Source of the DNA: a virus
Reading direction: 5' to 3' (one strand)
DNA length: 35,192 nt
IMG/VR virus record: IMGVR_UViG_3300025711_000264
Span: 1 to 35,192 of that record
A program made the position numbers and the translations under genes. Below the pieces are notes generated by a model. It had not been told where the DNA came from and made no database searches. It worked only from the letters and a program-made list of their open reading frames with translations. Below, one piece after another: positions 16,518 to 25,417 of this stretch; within the stretch, counting starts at the first letter, position 1; the number at the start of each line of letters is the position of its first letter.

Positions 16518-17690
16518 ATGGCAACCGATTATCACCACGGCGTTCGCGTCCTCGAAATCAACGAGGGCAGCCGCCCTATCCGTACTGTCGCCACGGCTGT
16601 GGTTGGCATGGTCTGCACTGCCAGCGACGCAGACGCCACTGTTTTCCCGCTCAACAAGCCGGTCCTGCTGACCGACGTACTGACCGCCTCGGGCAAGGCC
16701 GGCGAAGCCGGCACCCTGGCCCGAAGCCTGGATGCGATCGCCGACCAGGCCAGTCCTGTCACCGTCGTGGTACGGGTGCAGGAAGGCACCAGCGAAGCGG
16801 AAACCACCACCAACATCGTCGGCGGCGTCACGCCAACCGGTCAGTACACCGGGCTCAAGGCGCTGCTGGCCGCTGAAGCCCAGCTCGGTGTGAAGCCGCG
16901 CATCCTCGGCGTACCGGGCCTGGACAACCTGGCCGTGACCACCGAACTGGTGGCCATCGCCCAGAAACTGCGGGGCTTTGCCTACGCCAGCTGTTTCGAC
17001 TGCGAGACAGTCTCCGAGGCACTGGCCTACCGCGAAGGCTTCGGCGCTCGCGAGCTGATGCTGATTTGGCCAGACTTCATCAACTGGGACACCGCCACCA
17101 GCAGCGCCCAGCCGGCCGCCGCCGTAGCCCGGGCCCTGGGCCTGCGCGCCAAGCTCGACGAGCAAGTTGGCTGGCACAAAACCCTGTCCAACGTGCCGGT
17201 CAACGGTGTGTCGGGTCTGTCAAAGGACATCTTCTTCGACCTGCAGAACCCGGCCACCGACGCCGGCCTGCTGAACGCCGACGAGGTCACCACCCTGATC
17301 CGTCGTGAGGGCTTCCGCTTCTGGGGCTCGCGCACCTGCTCGGCTGACCCGCTGTTTGCCTTCGAGAACTACACCCGCTCGGCGCAGGTCCTGGCCGACA
17401 CCATGGCCGAAGCGCACTTCTGGGCGGTGGACAAGCCAATGCACCCAAGCCTGGTACGCGACATCGTCGAAGGTATCAACGCCAAGATGCGCGAGCTGGT
17501 GCGCAATGGCTACCTGCTGGGCGGCGAGTGCTGGTACGACGAGGCAGCCAACGACAAGGACACCCTCAAGGCCGGCAAGCTGTACCTGGACTACGACTAC
17601 ACCCCGGTTCCGCCGCTGGAGAACCTGCTGCTGCGCCAGCGCATCACCGACCGCCACCTGGTGCAGTTCGCTGCCGCCGTCAACGCCTGA
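16518..17690 (+). CDS. FI: Contractile tail sheath protein (P2 gpFI family)
   Basis: The sheath contracts to drive the tube through the envelope. The protein has 390 residues (P2 gpFI 396). Family segments are the N-terminal HHGVRVLEINEGSRPI, the central GFAYASCFDCETV and LIWPDF, and RFWGSRTCSADPLFAFENYTRS (about 271-292). The C-terminus includes LYLDYDYTPVPPLENL. An AGGAG ribosome binding site precedes the ATG at 16518. It is the first gene of the third late operon. Confidence 0.95.
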   Translation: MATDYHHGVRVLEINEGSRPIRTVATAVVGMVCTASDADATVFPLNKPVLLTDVLTASGKAGEAGTLARSLDAIADQASPVTVVVRVQEGTSEAETTTNIVGGVTPTGQYTGLKALLAAEAQLGVKPRILGVPGLDNLAVTTELVAIAQKLRGFAYASCFDCETVSEALAYREGFGARELMLIWPDFINWDTATSSAQPAAAVARALGLRAKLDEQVGWHKTLSNVPVNGVSGLSKDIFFDLQNPATDAGLLNADEVTTLIRREGFRFWGSRTCSADPLFAFENYTRSAQVLADTMAEAHFWAVDKPMHPSLVRDIVEGINAKMRELVRNGYLLGGECWYDEAANDKDTLKAGKLYLDYDYTPVPPLENLLLRQRITDRHLVQFAAAVNA

Positions 17691-17702
17691 TCCCATTTGC
17701 CC

Positions 17703-17720
17703 GCGCGGCCCCGGCCGCGC
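17703..17720. other. GC-only hairpin between sheath and tube genes
   Basis: GCGCGGCC at 17703-17710 and GGCCGCGC at 17713-17720 are perfect complements, folding as a six-pair stem with a six-base loop or longer. There is no T run, so it is not a standard terminator. Its position between two highly expressed structural genes suggests a role in transcript processing or stability; that role is inference. Confidence 0.55.
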
Positions 17721-17737
17721 CGTAGGAGAGCCCGACC

Positions 17738-18253
17738 ATGGCCCTGCCCAAGAAACTCAAACACCTCAACCTGTTCAACGACGGCAACAGCTACCTGGGC
17801 GTGGCCAAGTCGGTCACCTTGCCCAAACTCGGCCGCAAGTTCGAGGCCTACCGTGGCGGCGGTATGGAAGGCCCGGTCAAGGTCGACCTGGGCCACAGCG
17901 ACGACGGTCTGCAGCTGGAATGGACACTCGGCGGTTGGGACCTGATCGCCCTGCGCCAGTTCGGTGCGGTGAAGGCGGACGGTGTGCAACTGCGATTCAC
18001 TGCCTCGGTGCAGCGTGATGACACCGGCGAAGTCAGCGCCGTGGAGATCGTCACCCGTGGCCGCCACGAAGAATTGGACTTCGGCGATGCCGAACCCGGC
18101 GAAGACACCGAGCACAAGATCAACACCGCCCTCACCTACTACAAGCTCACCGTTGACGGCGAGGACATCGTCGAGATCGACCTGCTCAACTTCATCTACG
18201 TGGTTGATGGCAAAGATCTGCTTGAAGCCCACCGCAAGGCCCTGGGCATCTAA
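17738..18253 (+). CDS. FII: Tail tube protein (P2 gpFII family)
   Basis: This is the inner tube subunit around which the sheath assembles. The protein has 171 residues (P2 gpFII 172). Family hallmarks are the start ALPKKLKHLNLFNDG, SVTLPKLGRKFEAYRGGGM (about 28-46) and the closing NFIYVVDGKDLLEAHRKALGI region. A GGAG ribosome binding site lies upstream of the ATG at 17738. Confidence 0.95.
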   Translation: MALPKKLKHLNLFNDGNSYLGVAKSVTLPKLGRKFEAYRGGGMEGPVKVDLGHSDDGLQLEWTLGGWDLIALRQFGAVKADGVQLRFTASVQRDDTGEVSAVEIVTRGRHEELDFGDAEPGEDTEHKINTALTYYKLTVDGEDIVEIDLLNFIYVVDGKDLLEAHRKALGI

Positions 18254-18307
18254 CACCCTCTGCCGCCGGTGTCGCCGGTGGCCACCTAATCACCAAGGAG
18301 CAACCCC

Positions 18308-18634
18308 ATGAAAACCACCGAAACCGCAGCACCTGCGAAGAACCTCAACGAAGAAACCATCGCCCTGGACACCCCGATCATCCGTGGCGAGACCCAGATC
18401 GACACCCTGACCCTGCGTAAACCCATGAGCGGCGAACTGCGCGGCGTCAGTCTGGTCGATCTGGCCAACATGGACGTACAGGCACTGCGCAAGGTCCTGC
18501 CACGCATCAGCAGCCCCTCCCTCACCGACATCGAGATCGGCCGCATGGATCCCGCCGACTTGCTCCAGTGCGGCGTGGCGGTCGGCAGTTTTTTGCTGAA
18601 GAAGTCGGACAGGGAAGCTGCCCTCGTTGCGTAG
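18308..18634 (+). CDS. E: Tail assembly protein E (P2 gpE family)
   Basis: This 108-residue protein is the short product of the E/E' locus and is thought to be a tape-measure chaperone. Family features are ETIALDTPIIRGETQIDTLTL (about 17-37) and the ELRGVSLVDLANMDVQAL segment. An AAGGAG ribosome binding site precedes the ATG. Near its end lies a slippery heptamer from which a minority of ribosomes would shift to make the longer E+E' protein. Confidence 0.92.
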   Translation: MKTTETAAPAKNLNEETIALDTPIIRGETQIDTLTLRKPMSGELRGVSLVDLANMDVQALRKVLPRISSPSLTDIEIGRMDPADLLQCGVAVGSFLLKKSDREAALVA

Positions 18635-18765
18635 ATGAGGCGATGGCCGACCTGGCCATTGTCTTTCACTGGGGGCCGGCGGACATGGATCCGCTGTCCC
18701 TTTCTGATCTGATGGAATGGCGCGAGCGGGCCATAACGCGCTGGGAGCAAACCCATGGCAAATGA
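18308..18765 (+). CDS. E': E+E' tail assembly fusion made by -1 ribosomal frameshift
   Basis: The slippery site T TTT TTG lies at 18589-18595 in the zero frame of E. A -1 shift re-reads G18595 and continues in the frame holding AEEVGQGSCPRC and AMADLAIVFHWGP, ending at the TGA at 18763-18765. The join is 18308-18595 plus 18595-18765, giving about 152 residues. Programmed -1 shifting at this gene is known for P2 (E+E') and for lambda gpG-T, and the E' part matches the P2 family (DMDPLSLSDLMEWRERA). The E' stop overlaps the tape measure ATG. Confidence 0.9.
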
Positions 18766-21727
18766 CCTGAAGATGGAAGTGGTACTCCAGGCCATCGACC
18801 GCGCCACCCGGCCTATTCGTGCCATCACCCAAGGCAGTGTTGGCCTCGGCCGGGCGCTCAAGCAGTCCCGCGACAAGCTCAAGCAACTGCAGGCCACCCA
18901 GGCGGATGTCTCCAGCTTCCGCCAGGCCAAGGCTGCCAGCCTTGAACAAGCGGCCGCCATGAAGGCCAGCCGTGACCGGGTCAGCCAGCTATCTGCTGCG
19001 TTGATGGCCCATGAGAAGACAGTCCGACCGCTACAAACCAGCTATGACCAGTTGATGGGCGAAACCACAGCGCTCAAAGATCGGCAAAAGGAACTGTCCC
19101 AGCAGGTGCGCCAGACGCGAGAATCAGCCCAAGCGGCCACCCAAGTCTGGAAGAACAATACTGCCCGCATCCGTGAACTGCGCTCACAGATCGCCAGCAG
19201 CGCCCAGCCCACGCAGAAACTACGCAACGAATACGACGCCCTGGTCACCAAACAGCAGGCCCAGCTGGAGACAGTGCGCCGGCTGACCGTGGTGCAGAAA
19301 GAGCTCCAGCAGCAACACCGCGCCACTGCCGACAGTGCCCGCCAGCAGAGAGAGCGCATGTCGGAACTGGCCGGGCAGCTCCAGGAGGCCCGGGCCCCGA
19401 TGCAGGGGCTCAATCAGGACTATCGCACCGCCGTGCGTGAGGCCCAGGCACTCAAGACCAAGCACAGCGCACAAGCTCAGACACTCCAGGGGCTACGGGA
19501 TAAGCTGCGTGCCGCCGGCATCAACACCAAAAGCCTCAGCGATGGTGAGCGCCAGCTACGCCAGTCCATCGCCAGCACCACCCAGGCAATGGGTGAGCAG
19601 GAGGCCCGGCTTAAGCGGCTGGCTGCCCAGCAACGGCAGATGGCGGCAGCAAAACAGAGCTTCGAGAAGTCGCAGGCACTGGCCGGCAGTATGGCGGCGG
19701 GCGGCGCGGCTGGACTGGCCAGCGGCTATGCCATGTCCAGACCGCTGCAGGGCATGGTGGACGCCTTTGCCCCAGCCGAAGACGCGGCCACCCAACTAAA
19801 AGGCTCCATGATGGACGGCACCGGCCAGGTCTCTGAAGACTTCAGGAAAATTGCCGACTTAGCCACCAGCCTGGGCGACCGCTTGCCGGGTACCACCGCC
19901 GACTTCCAGAACATGATGACCATGCTGCGCCGCCAGGGTTTGAGCGCACAGAGCATCCTCGGCGGTACCGGGGAGGCGGCTGCGTACCTGGGCGTTCAGC
20001 TGAAAATGCCGGTGGAAGAAGCTGCCGAGTTCGCGGCCAAGATGCAGGACGCGACCCGCACCTCGGAAAAAGACATGATGGCGCTGATGGATACCATCCA
20101 GCGCGGGTTCTACAACGGTGTTGACCCGACCAACATGCTCCAGGGCTTCAGCAAAACCGCCCCAGTCATGGACATCATCAAGAAGTCGGGCATCGACGCG
20201 GCCAAGGAGCTGGGCCCCCTACTGGTGATGATGGACCAGGCCGGCATGGAGGGCGGCGCAGCGGGTAACGCCTACCGCAAGATCTTCCAGGCCGGCCTGA
20301 ACAAGGACGGCGTCGATGACGTCAACAAGAACGCAGCCCTGAGCCAACGCGGGATCCAGCTCAACTTCACCAACAAGGACGGCAACTTTGCCGGGCTTGA
20401 AAACCTCTACAACCAGATCGAGAAACTCAAGGTCCTGAACGATGAGGACCGCACTGCCGTGATCAAGGACTTGTTCGGCGACGACTCCGAGACCATGACG
20501 GTGCTCAACACCATGATGAACAAGGGGCTGGCAGGCTACCAAGAGGTGCAGCAGAAGCTGCAGAACCAGGCCGACCTGCGCGCTCGCGTCAACGAGCAGC
20601 TCAGCACCCTGACCAACACCATCGAAGCCGCTCAGGGCAGCTGGACGAATGCCATGTCTGAGATCGGCGCCACCATCGCACCTCAGCTCAAGGAGCTCAT
20701 CAACGGCATCGGCGGTGTCGCAGTCAAGGTCAAAGAGTGGGTAAGCGCCAACCCCGCATTGACCGCAGCCATCTTCAAGACTGCGGCGGGCCTGGCCATA
20801 TTGCTGGCTGCCGGTGGTGGCATTTCCATCATGCTGGCCAGCATGCTCGGCCCGTTCGCCATGGTGCGCTACGCCATGACCCTGCTCGGTATCAAGAGCC
20901 TCGGCGCCGTGACGGCCTTCAAAGCCTTGGGCACCGCCCTGCTCTGGGTGGGCAAGGCGGTGCTGTTCATCGGTCGCGCGCTGCTGATGAACCCGATCGG
21001 CCTGGCCGTCGCCGCGATCGCCGGCGCGGCGTACTTGATTTACACGTATTGGGAGCCGATCAAGACGTTCTTCATTGACCTGTGGAGCAAAATCCAAACG
21101 GGTTTCACTGCGGGGATCACCAGCATTCGCAACACGATCGCCGGCTTCAGTCCGATCACCCTGTTCAACAGCGCCTTCGCCGCCGTGGTGAACTACTTCA
21201 CCGTTGAGCTACCGACCCAGTTCACCAGCTTCGGCGGCATGCTCATCGATGGCCTGGTCTCCGGCATCACCAGCAAACTCGGCGCTGTAAAGACGGCCAT
21301 CACCGGCGCCGGGGAATCCACGATCGGCTGGTTCAAGGAAAAGCTCGGTATCCACTCCCCTTCCCGGGTGTTCGCCGAACTGGGTGGCTTCACCATGGCT
21401 GGTCTCGAACAGGGCTTGACGGGCAACCAGGGCGGGCCGCTGGGCGCCGTCACCAGCCTGAGTAAGCAGCTCACTGATGCGGGTGCATTCGCCATCGGCG
21501 CCAGCGCCCAGGGCATCGCTATGGACAACCGTCCGCCGCTGTCTGCAAGGCCGGGTGGAGGCCAAGCGGCCGGAGCCAGCGCTCAAGCGGCGCCAGTGGT
21601 CTTCAACATCTACCCGGCCGCAGGCATGGATGAGCAGGCCCTATCCCGGTTGGTGGCGGCCGAAGTGGCCAAAATCCAACGTACCAACCAGGCGCGCAGC
21701 CGTAGCGCGCTGTCCGATGGGGAGTAA
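18755..21727 (+). CDS. T: Tail tape measure protein (P2 gpT family)
   Basis: The protein sets tail length and is held inside the tube. It has 990 residues against 815 in P2, which predicts a somewhat longer tail. Residues about 20-310 are glutamine-, arginine- and lysine-rich coiled coil. The TP901-type tape core starts near 345 (AEDAATQLKGSMMDG, QGLSAQSILGGTGEAA). Hydrophobic segments lie at about 674-700 and 730-765 (LAILLAAGGGISIMLAS, NPIGLAVAAIAGAAYLIY). The C-terminal segment carries KLGIHSPSRVFAELG, a common tape-measure ending. Its ATG overlaps the E' stop. Confidence 0.93.
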   Translation: MANDLKMEVVLQAIDRATRPIRAITQGSVGLGRALKQSRDKLKQLQATQADVSSFRQAKAASLEQAAAMKASRDRVSQLSAALMAHEKTVRPLQTSYDQLMGETTALKDRQKELSQQVRQTRESAQAATQVWKNNTARIRELRSQIASSAQPTQKLRNEYDALVTKQQAQLETVRRLTVVQKELQQQHRATADSARQQRERMSELAGQLQEARAPMQGLNQDYRTAVREAQALKTKHSAQAQTLQGLRDKLRAAGINTKSLSDGERQLRQSIASTTQAMGEQEARLKRLAAQQRQMAAAKQSFEKSQALAGSMAAGGAAGLASGYAMSRPLQGMVDAFAPAEDAATQLKGSMMDGTGQVSEDFRKIADLATSLGDRLPGTTADFQNMMTMLRRQGLSAQSILGGTGEAAAYLGVQLKMPVEEAAEFAAKMQDATRTSEKDMMALMDTIQRGFYNGVDPTNMLQGFSKTAPVMDIIKKSGIDAAKELGPLLVMMDQAGMEGGAAGNAYRKIFQAGLNKDGVDDVNKNAALSQRGIQLNFTNKDGNFAGLENLYNQIEKLKVLNDEDRTAVIKDLFGDDSETMTVLNTMMNKGLAGYQEVQQKLQNQADLRARVNEQLSTLTNTIEAAQGSWTNAMSEIGATIAPQLKELINGIGGVAVKVKEWVSANPALTAAIFKTAAGLAILLAAGGGISIMLASMLGPFAMVRYAMTLLGIKSLGAVTAFKALGTALLWVGKAVLFIGRALLMNPIGLAVAAIAGAAYLIYTYWEPIKTFFIDLWSKIQTGFTAGITSIRNTIAGFSPITLFNSAFAAVVNYFTVELPTQFTSFGGMLIDGLVSGITSKLGAVKTAITGAGESTIGWFKEKLGIHSPSRVFAELGGFTMAGLEQGLTGNQGGPLGAVTSLSKQLTDAGAFAIGASAQGIAMDNRPPLSARPGGGQAAGASAQAAPVVFNIYPAAGMDEQALSRLVAAEVAKIQRTNQARSRSALSDGE

Positions 21728-21733
21728 CCCGCC

Positions 21734-22174
21734 ATGATGATGGCCCTGGGCATGTTCGTGTTCAGCCTGGAAACCCTTGCGTACCAGGAGTTCCAACGTC
21801 AGACCGACTGGCGACACGCCAGCACCTCGCGCATTGGTACGAACCCGGCGCGACAGTTTCTGGGCAAAGGCGATGACAGCATCACCTTGCCCGGCGTGCT
21901 GCTGCCCGCCCTGGCCGGCAGCCAACTGAGCCTCGACGCCTTGCGCATGATGGGCGACACCGGCAAGGCCTGGCCGCTGGTAGAGGGCACCGGGAGGATC
22001 TACGGCCTGTGGGTGATCGAGTCGCTCAGCGATACCCGCACCGTGTTCTTCCCCGACGGTGCCGCCCGCCGGATCGAGTTCACCCTCAAGCTGACGCGCA
22101 TCGACGACGGCCGAGTTGATCTGCTGGGATCGCTGGTAGGTAGTGCCGGCAGCCTTCTGCGAGGTGTGCTGTGA
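21734..22174 (+). CDS. U: Tail protein U (P2 gpU family)
   Basis: This 146-residue protein (P2 gpU 159) is a baseplate or tail-tip component placed between T and D as in P2. Family segments are MALGMFVFSLETLAYQEFQR (about 3-22), FLGKGDDSITLPGVLLP and LWVIESLSDTRTVFF. A GGGGAG ribosome binding site lies nine bases before the ATG at 21734. The stop overlaps the GTG start of D. Confidence 0.93.
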   Translation: MMMALGMFVFSLETLAYQEFQRQTDWRHASTSRIGTNPARQFLGKGDDSITLPGVLLPALAGSQLSLDALRMMGDTGKAWPLVEGTGRIYGLWVIESLSDTRTVFFPDGAARRIEFTLKLTRIDDGRVDLLGSLVGSAGSLLRGVL

Positions 22175-23430
22175 GTCTCCTGGAACAAGCCGAGAACCTG
22201 CTCCAGGACGCGGCCAGCCAATACCGCAAGGCCGCCGCTTACCCGCAACCGATCTGCCGCGTGGTGGTCAATGGCCAGGACATCACCCACTCAATCGAGA
22301 AACGCCTGGTCAGCATCGAGCTCACCGATAACCGCGGCATGGAAGCGGACCAGCTCGACATCAACCTCAGCGACCATGACGGCCTGCTGGCAATTCCGCC
22401 ACGCGGCGCCACCGTTCGACTGTGGCTGGGCTGGAGCGATACCGGCCTGGTCGACAAGGGCAGCTTCACCGTCGACGAAACCGAGCACAGCGGCGCCCCG
22501 GATACCCTCAGCATTCGTGCCCGCAGTGCGGACCTACGCGGCGGCCTCAAGACCAAACGTGAGCGCAGCTGGAGCGGTACCCTCCTGGGCACAGTAATCG
22601 GCTCGATCGCCGCTGCCCACGGCCTGCAGGCGGTGATCAGCCCGCTACTCGCGGCGATCCAGCTGGTGCATCTGGACCAGGCCAACGAGAGCGATGCCAA
22701 CCTGCTGACTCGTCTGGGCCAGGAGCACGACGCCATCTCAGCGGTGAAGGCTGGGCGATTGCTGTTCATGCCGGCGGGCAAGAGCACCACCGCCAGCGGT
22801 AAGGCCCTGCCGCATGTGATGCTGACGCGCGCAGACGGCGACCAGCATCGTTTCCTGCAGGCCGACCGTGACAGCTACACCGGGGTCAAGGCGTATTACT
22901 ACGAGATCAACAGCGCCGAAAAGAAGGAGGCCATCGCCGGCAGCGGCGACAACCTCAAGGAACTGCGGCACAGCTACACCGACCAGGCCAGTGCATTGCA
23001 GGCCGCCCGGGCCGAGTGGAAGCGCCTGCAGCGCGGTACCGCCACGCTGAGCTACACCCTGGCCAAAGGCCGACCGGAGCTGACGCCTGATCAGACGTAC
23101 AGCCTCTATGGGGTCAAGGCTGAAATCGGCGCCATTGTCTGGCTGGGCGGCAATCTGCGTCACAGCTTCACCCCTGACCGTTTCATCACCAGCCTGGACT
23201 TGGAATCCAAGTTGCCCGACCAAGAAGAAGTCGAAGACCTGGTCGAGAAGAGCGTCGATTACACCGGCGTTACCGCAACCTATCGTGACGAAAAGGACGG
23301 CAGGCAAAAGACGGTCACGGCTGGGGACCAGACCAATCCACTGCGGCTCACCCATCTCTACGCCAGCAAGGGCAGTGCGAAGCGTGCAGTGGATCGGGAG
23401 TGGAAACGGTTGCAGGCCAGTAGCACCTGA
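22171..23430 (+). CDS. D: Late control protein D, baseplate hub (P2 gpD family)
   Basis: The protein has 419 residues (P2 gpD 387). It forms the baseplate hub under the spike and shares the VgrG/gp27 fold. Family features are the LVSIELTDNRGMEADQLDI segment near 45-63, RSWSGTLLGTVIGSIAAAHGL (about 131-151), and the YTLAKGRPELTPDQ region. The GTG at 22171 overlaps the U stop as GTGA. It is the last late gene and is followed by a hairpin whose T run serves the opposite strand. Confidence 0.93.
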   Translation: MSLLEQAENLLQDAASQYRKAAAYPQPICRVVVNGQDITHSIEKRLVSIELTDNRGMEADQLDINLSDHDGLLAIPPRGATVRLWLGWSDTGLVDKGSFTVDETEHSGAPDTLSIRARSADLRGGLKTKRERSWSGTLLGTVIGSIAAAHGLQAVISPLLAAIQLVHLDQANESDANLLTRLGQEHDAISAVKAGRLLFMPAGKSTTASGKALPHVMLTRADGDQHRFLQADRDSYTGVKAYYYEINSAEKKEAIAGSGDNLKELRHSYTDQASALQAARAEWKRLQRGTATLSYTLAKGRPELTPDQTYSLYGVKAEIGAIVWLGGNLRHSFTPDRFITSLDLESKLPDQEEVEDLVEKSVDYTGVTATYRDEKDGRQKTVTAGDQTNPLRLTHLYASKGSAKRAVDREWKRLQASST

Positions 23431-23434
23431 GCAC

Positions 23435-23457
23435 AAAAAACCCGGCGCTTGGCCGGG
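23435..23457 (-). terminator. Terminator of the leftward repressor-cargo block
   Basis: CCCGGC at 23441-23446 pairs with GCCGGG at 23452-23457 around a five-base loop. The six A at 23435-23440 become a T run only on the minus strand, so the element ends leftward transcription. On the plus strand the hairpin still follows the D stop and may end late transcription less well. Confidence 0.82.
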
Positions 23458-23472
23458 CTCTCTGCAATTACC

Positions 23473-23589
23473 TTACTTCGCCGACTGACGAAGCGCCTCT
23501 AAGATCCTCATCACATCCTCTCGCTGCTGATCGTTCAAGCTTCGCAGCAATTCCAGGAAAGACTGCTCAAGCTGGGTAAGGTTTTCCAC
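23473..23589 (-). CDS. Micro-ORF resembling the tail of a phage repressor
   Basis: This is a 38-residue helical protein starting at the GTG at 23589, with GGAG eight bases upstream. The frame is open further, to an ATG at 23655, but that start has no good ribosome binding site and would add a poorly structured segment. The sequence LEQSFLELLRSLNDQQRED followed by VMRILEALRQ has the spacing of the C-terminal helices of the immunity repressor in this window (KEFFEVYQQVAESDREVLL). It may bind or modulate the repressor, or be a repressor remnant. Function unknown. Confidence 0.5.
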   Translation of the reverse strand: MENLTQLEQSFLELLRSLNDQQREDVMRILEALRQSAK

Positions 23590-23690
23590 TGTAGGATCTC
23601 CGTTTCCATGTGACGGCGCTCTAATCGATGGCACCCTTCGCCAGGTCGGGAACAACTAAAGCTATACAACCTCCCCCAGTTCAGCCCCTC

Positions 23691-25382
23691 TTATACAGCT
23701 GCCAACATTTCAGCAAGAATTGCCTGCCGCTTAAGTCTATCAGGTGATATCTCACCAAGCCCTTGGCAAATCTCTACAACCCTTGCATACGTCTCTGTTG
23801 CCTTCTGGCTGTGCTGCCCCATGACTTTAATAATCGCGTCCGCCTGCTGAAGCGCTTTTTTGGAATTGAGATTAACTTGATCCTTTCCACAAATTATCGC
23901 ACGCACCACCGGCAACATATGCCATTTCAGACGTTTCAGGTTCTGCGGAATAGTGCTATTGGAAACCAGCAGATTAAAACGATACATGGCAACACAAGAC
24001 GCATAAAAAACCGCCTCCTTAACATCATCAGCAAAGATCACATCCGTCAACTCATCATACATCTGCTTAGTATAACGAGAAGCCAGCTCAGGTCTATTGC
24101 AGAACATCGACGCAACGCACTTTGCAGTATTATGGAGGGTAAAAATTCTTGTAGCAGGAATATCCTGACCTACATACTGCCTATCACGCCGCTCTAGGTG
24201 AAGTCTACTTTCAGCCCCTTCATAAGTATTAAAATACTGCTCAACCCTCTTCACAATTGGTTTAAGAGAAAGGAACTGAGTGCCTTCAACCTTGCTCTGG
24301 CTATTTGTCGCCTTTACCAATTCTGAAAAAACGTCTTCAAGCTGAGTCTTAACCAGCTTAACGTTCACCATCACGTCATTCAATAGTTCTCTATTCTCAA
24401 AAAGAACGTTTGATGTCTGACACCCATTTACAATTTGGTAGTTTGTCAAATGCAGCGTGGTACCTTGCAGCTTTATTTCCGGACTAACAATCGTGATCCC
24501 ATTATTCAAAACAGGAAACCTACTTGCTGAGTCCGAGGCAAGCGTAGCCGCTATAGACTGGTTAACCGGATTATCCTGACCAAGGAAAGAGCGGACGTTC
24601 TCCTCGAAAACCTGTGAACGAAGATTACCATCCTCCGTCGTTAGCAAATTCGACACGAAATCCTGAGCCCTCACAACTGCAAGATATGCCTCATCAATGC
24701 CATTGATAATTGGAAGTGCTGCAATACTAAACGCAGGCAGACTTGCATTCACACTAGAATAAGTACTAACCCAAAGCCTAGTAAGCTCGTCACGATCAAT
24801 AAACTTCACGTCGATCTCATGAAACAACCCCAATCCTTCGAGCTGTACAACAAAATCCCGCAAAGCTGTTTCAAGCGCGTCTGGTTTTAGGTAAACGCCT
24901 GTTGTGATATAGCGCGCAATCAAAGATGGCTTACCATATCGAATTTTAGGAACTTCATTTAACGTAAGATCGAATATCTCTCGCGCATTAACAAGAACTG
25001 AATCCTCATTTGCATACGGAGTCTGAGAGGCAAATCTTAAAATCCCCTCCTTGAACTTTAAGAAATCACCAAGATCAAACGCCTCCGACCTTTTTGCCTG
25101 AACAAAAATTACGTCAACATCGTGATTTCTTTTCGGACCAGCAAATATGGCAGAACTATCGTCGACAGAAACCGCCACAGACTCATCAATTACAACAGCG
25201 ACGCCATCTATCCCTTCATCCCCTGGCCCTGTCGTAACATCATCAAGGTCAAATGCCGAAGCAAATCTATTTGAAAGAACACAGTAAGTAGAAAATTTTT
25301 CAAACTGAACAGATTGCTCTTCAGCATTCAACCCAAAGCTAGCAACAAAACTTTTAAGATGAGACTCTACAATCCTATGCAT
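23691..25382 (-). CDS. AIPR-family abortive infection protein
   Basis: This 563-residue protein belongs to the AIPR (abortive infection phage resistance) family. The family core is RFPVLNNGITIVSPEIKL followed by YQIVNGCQTSNVLFENR, about residues 281-328. The N-terminal part has a PD-(D/E)XK-like nuclease pattern: G57-I-D59-G60 followed by VIFVQAK with Q95 and K97. It is clearly more AT-rich than the phage genes, a sign of transfer. It starts 35 bases after the membrane protein in the leftward repressor block, with a GGGGTG ribosome binding site. Likely role: anti-phage defence in the lysogen, perhaps by nucleic acid cleavage. Confidence 0.85.
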   Translation of the reverse strand: MHRIVESHLKSFVASFGLNAEEQSVQFEKFSTYCVLSNRFASAFDLDDVTTGPGDEGIDGVAVVIDESVAVSVDDSSAIFAGPKRNHDVDVIFVQAKRSEAFDLGDFLKFKEGILRFASQTPYANEDSVLVNAREIFDLTLNEVPKIRYGKPSLIARYITTGVYLKPDALETALRDFVVQLEGLGLFHEIDVKFIDRDELTRLWVSTYSSVNASLPAFSIAALPIINGIDEAYLAVVRAQDFVSNLLTTEDGNLRSQVFEENVRSFLGQDNPVNQSIAATLASDSASRFPVLNNGITIVSPEIKLQGTTLHLTNYQIVNGCQTSNVLFENRELLNDVMVNVKLVKTQLEDVFSELVKATNSQSKVEGTQFLSLKPIVKRVEQYFNTYEGAESRLHLERRDRQYVGQDIPATRIFTLHNTAKCVASMFCNRPELASRYTKQMYDELTDVIFADDVKEAVFYASCVAMYRFNLLVSNSTIPQNLKRLKWHMLPVVRAIICGKDQVNLNSKKALQQADAIIKVMGQHSQKATETYARVVEICQGLGEISPDRLKRQAILAEMLAAV

Positions 25383-25417
25383 ACAACACCCCAGCCAAAA
25401 TTGAAATCACGTATAGT

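Noticed and set aside
20219-21097. Long leftward reading frame (292 codons) inside the tape measure gene
   Set aside because: Antisense shadow of T without domain or start signal.
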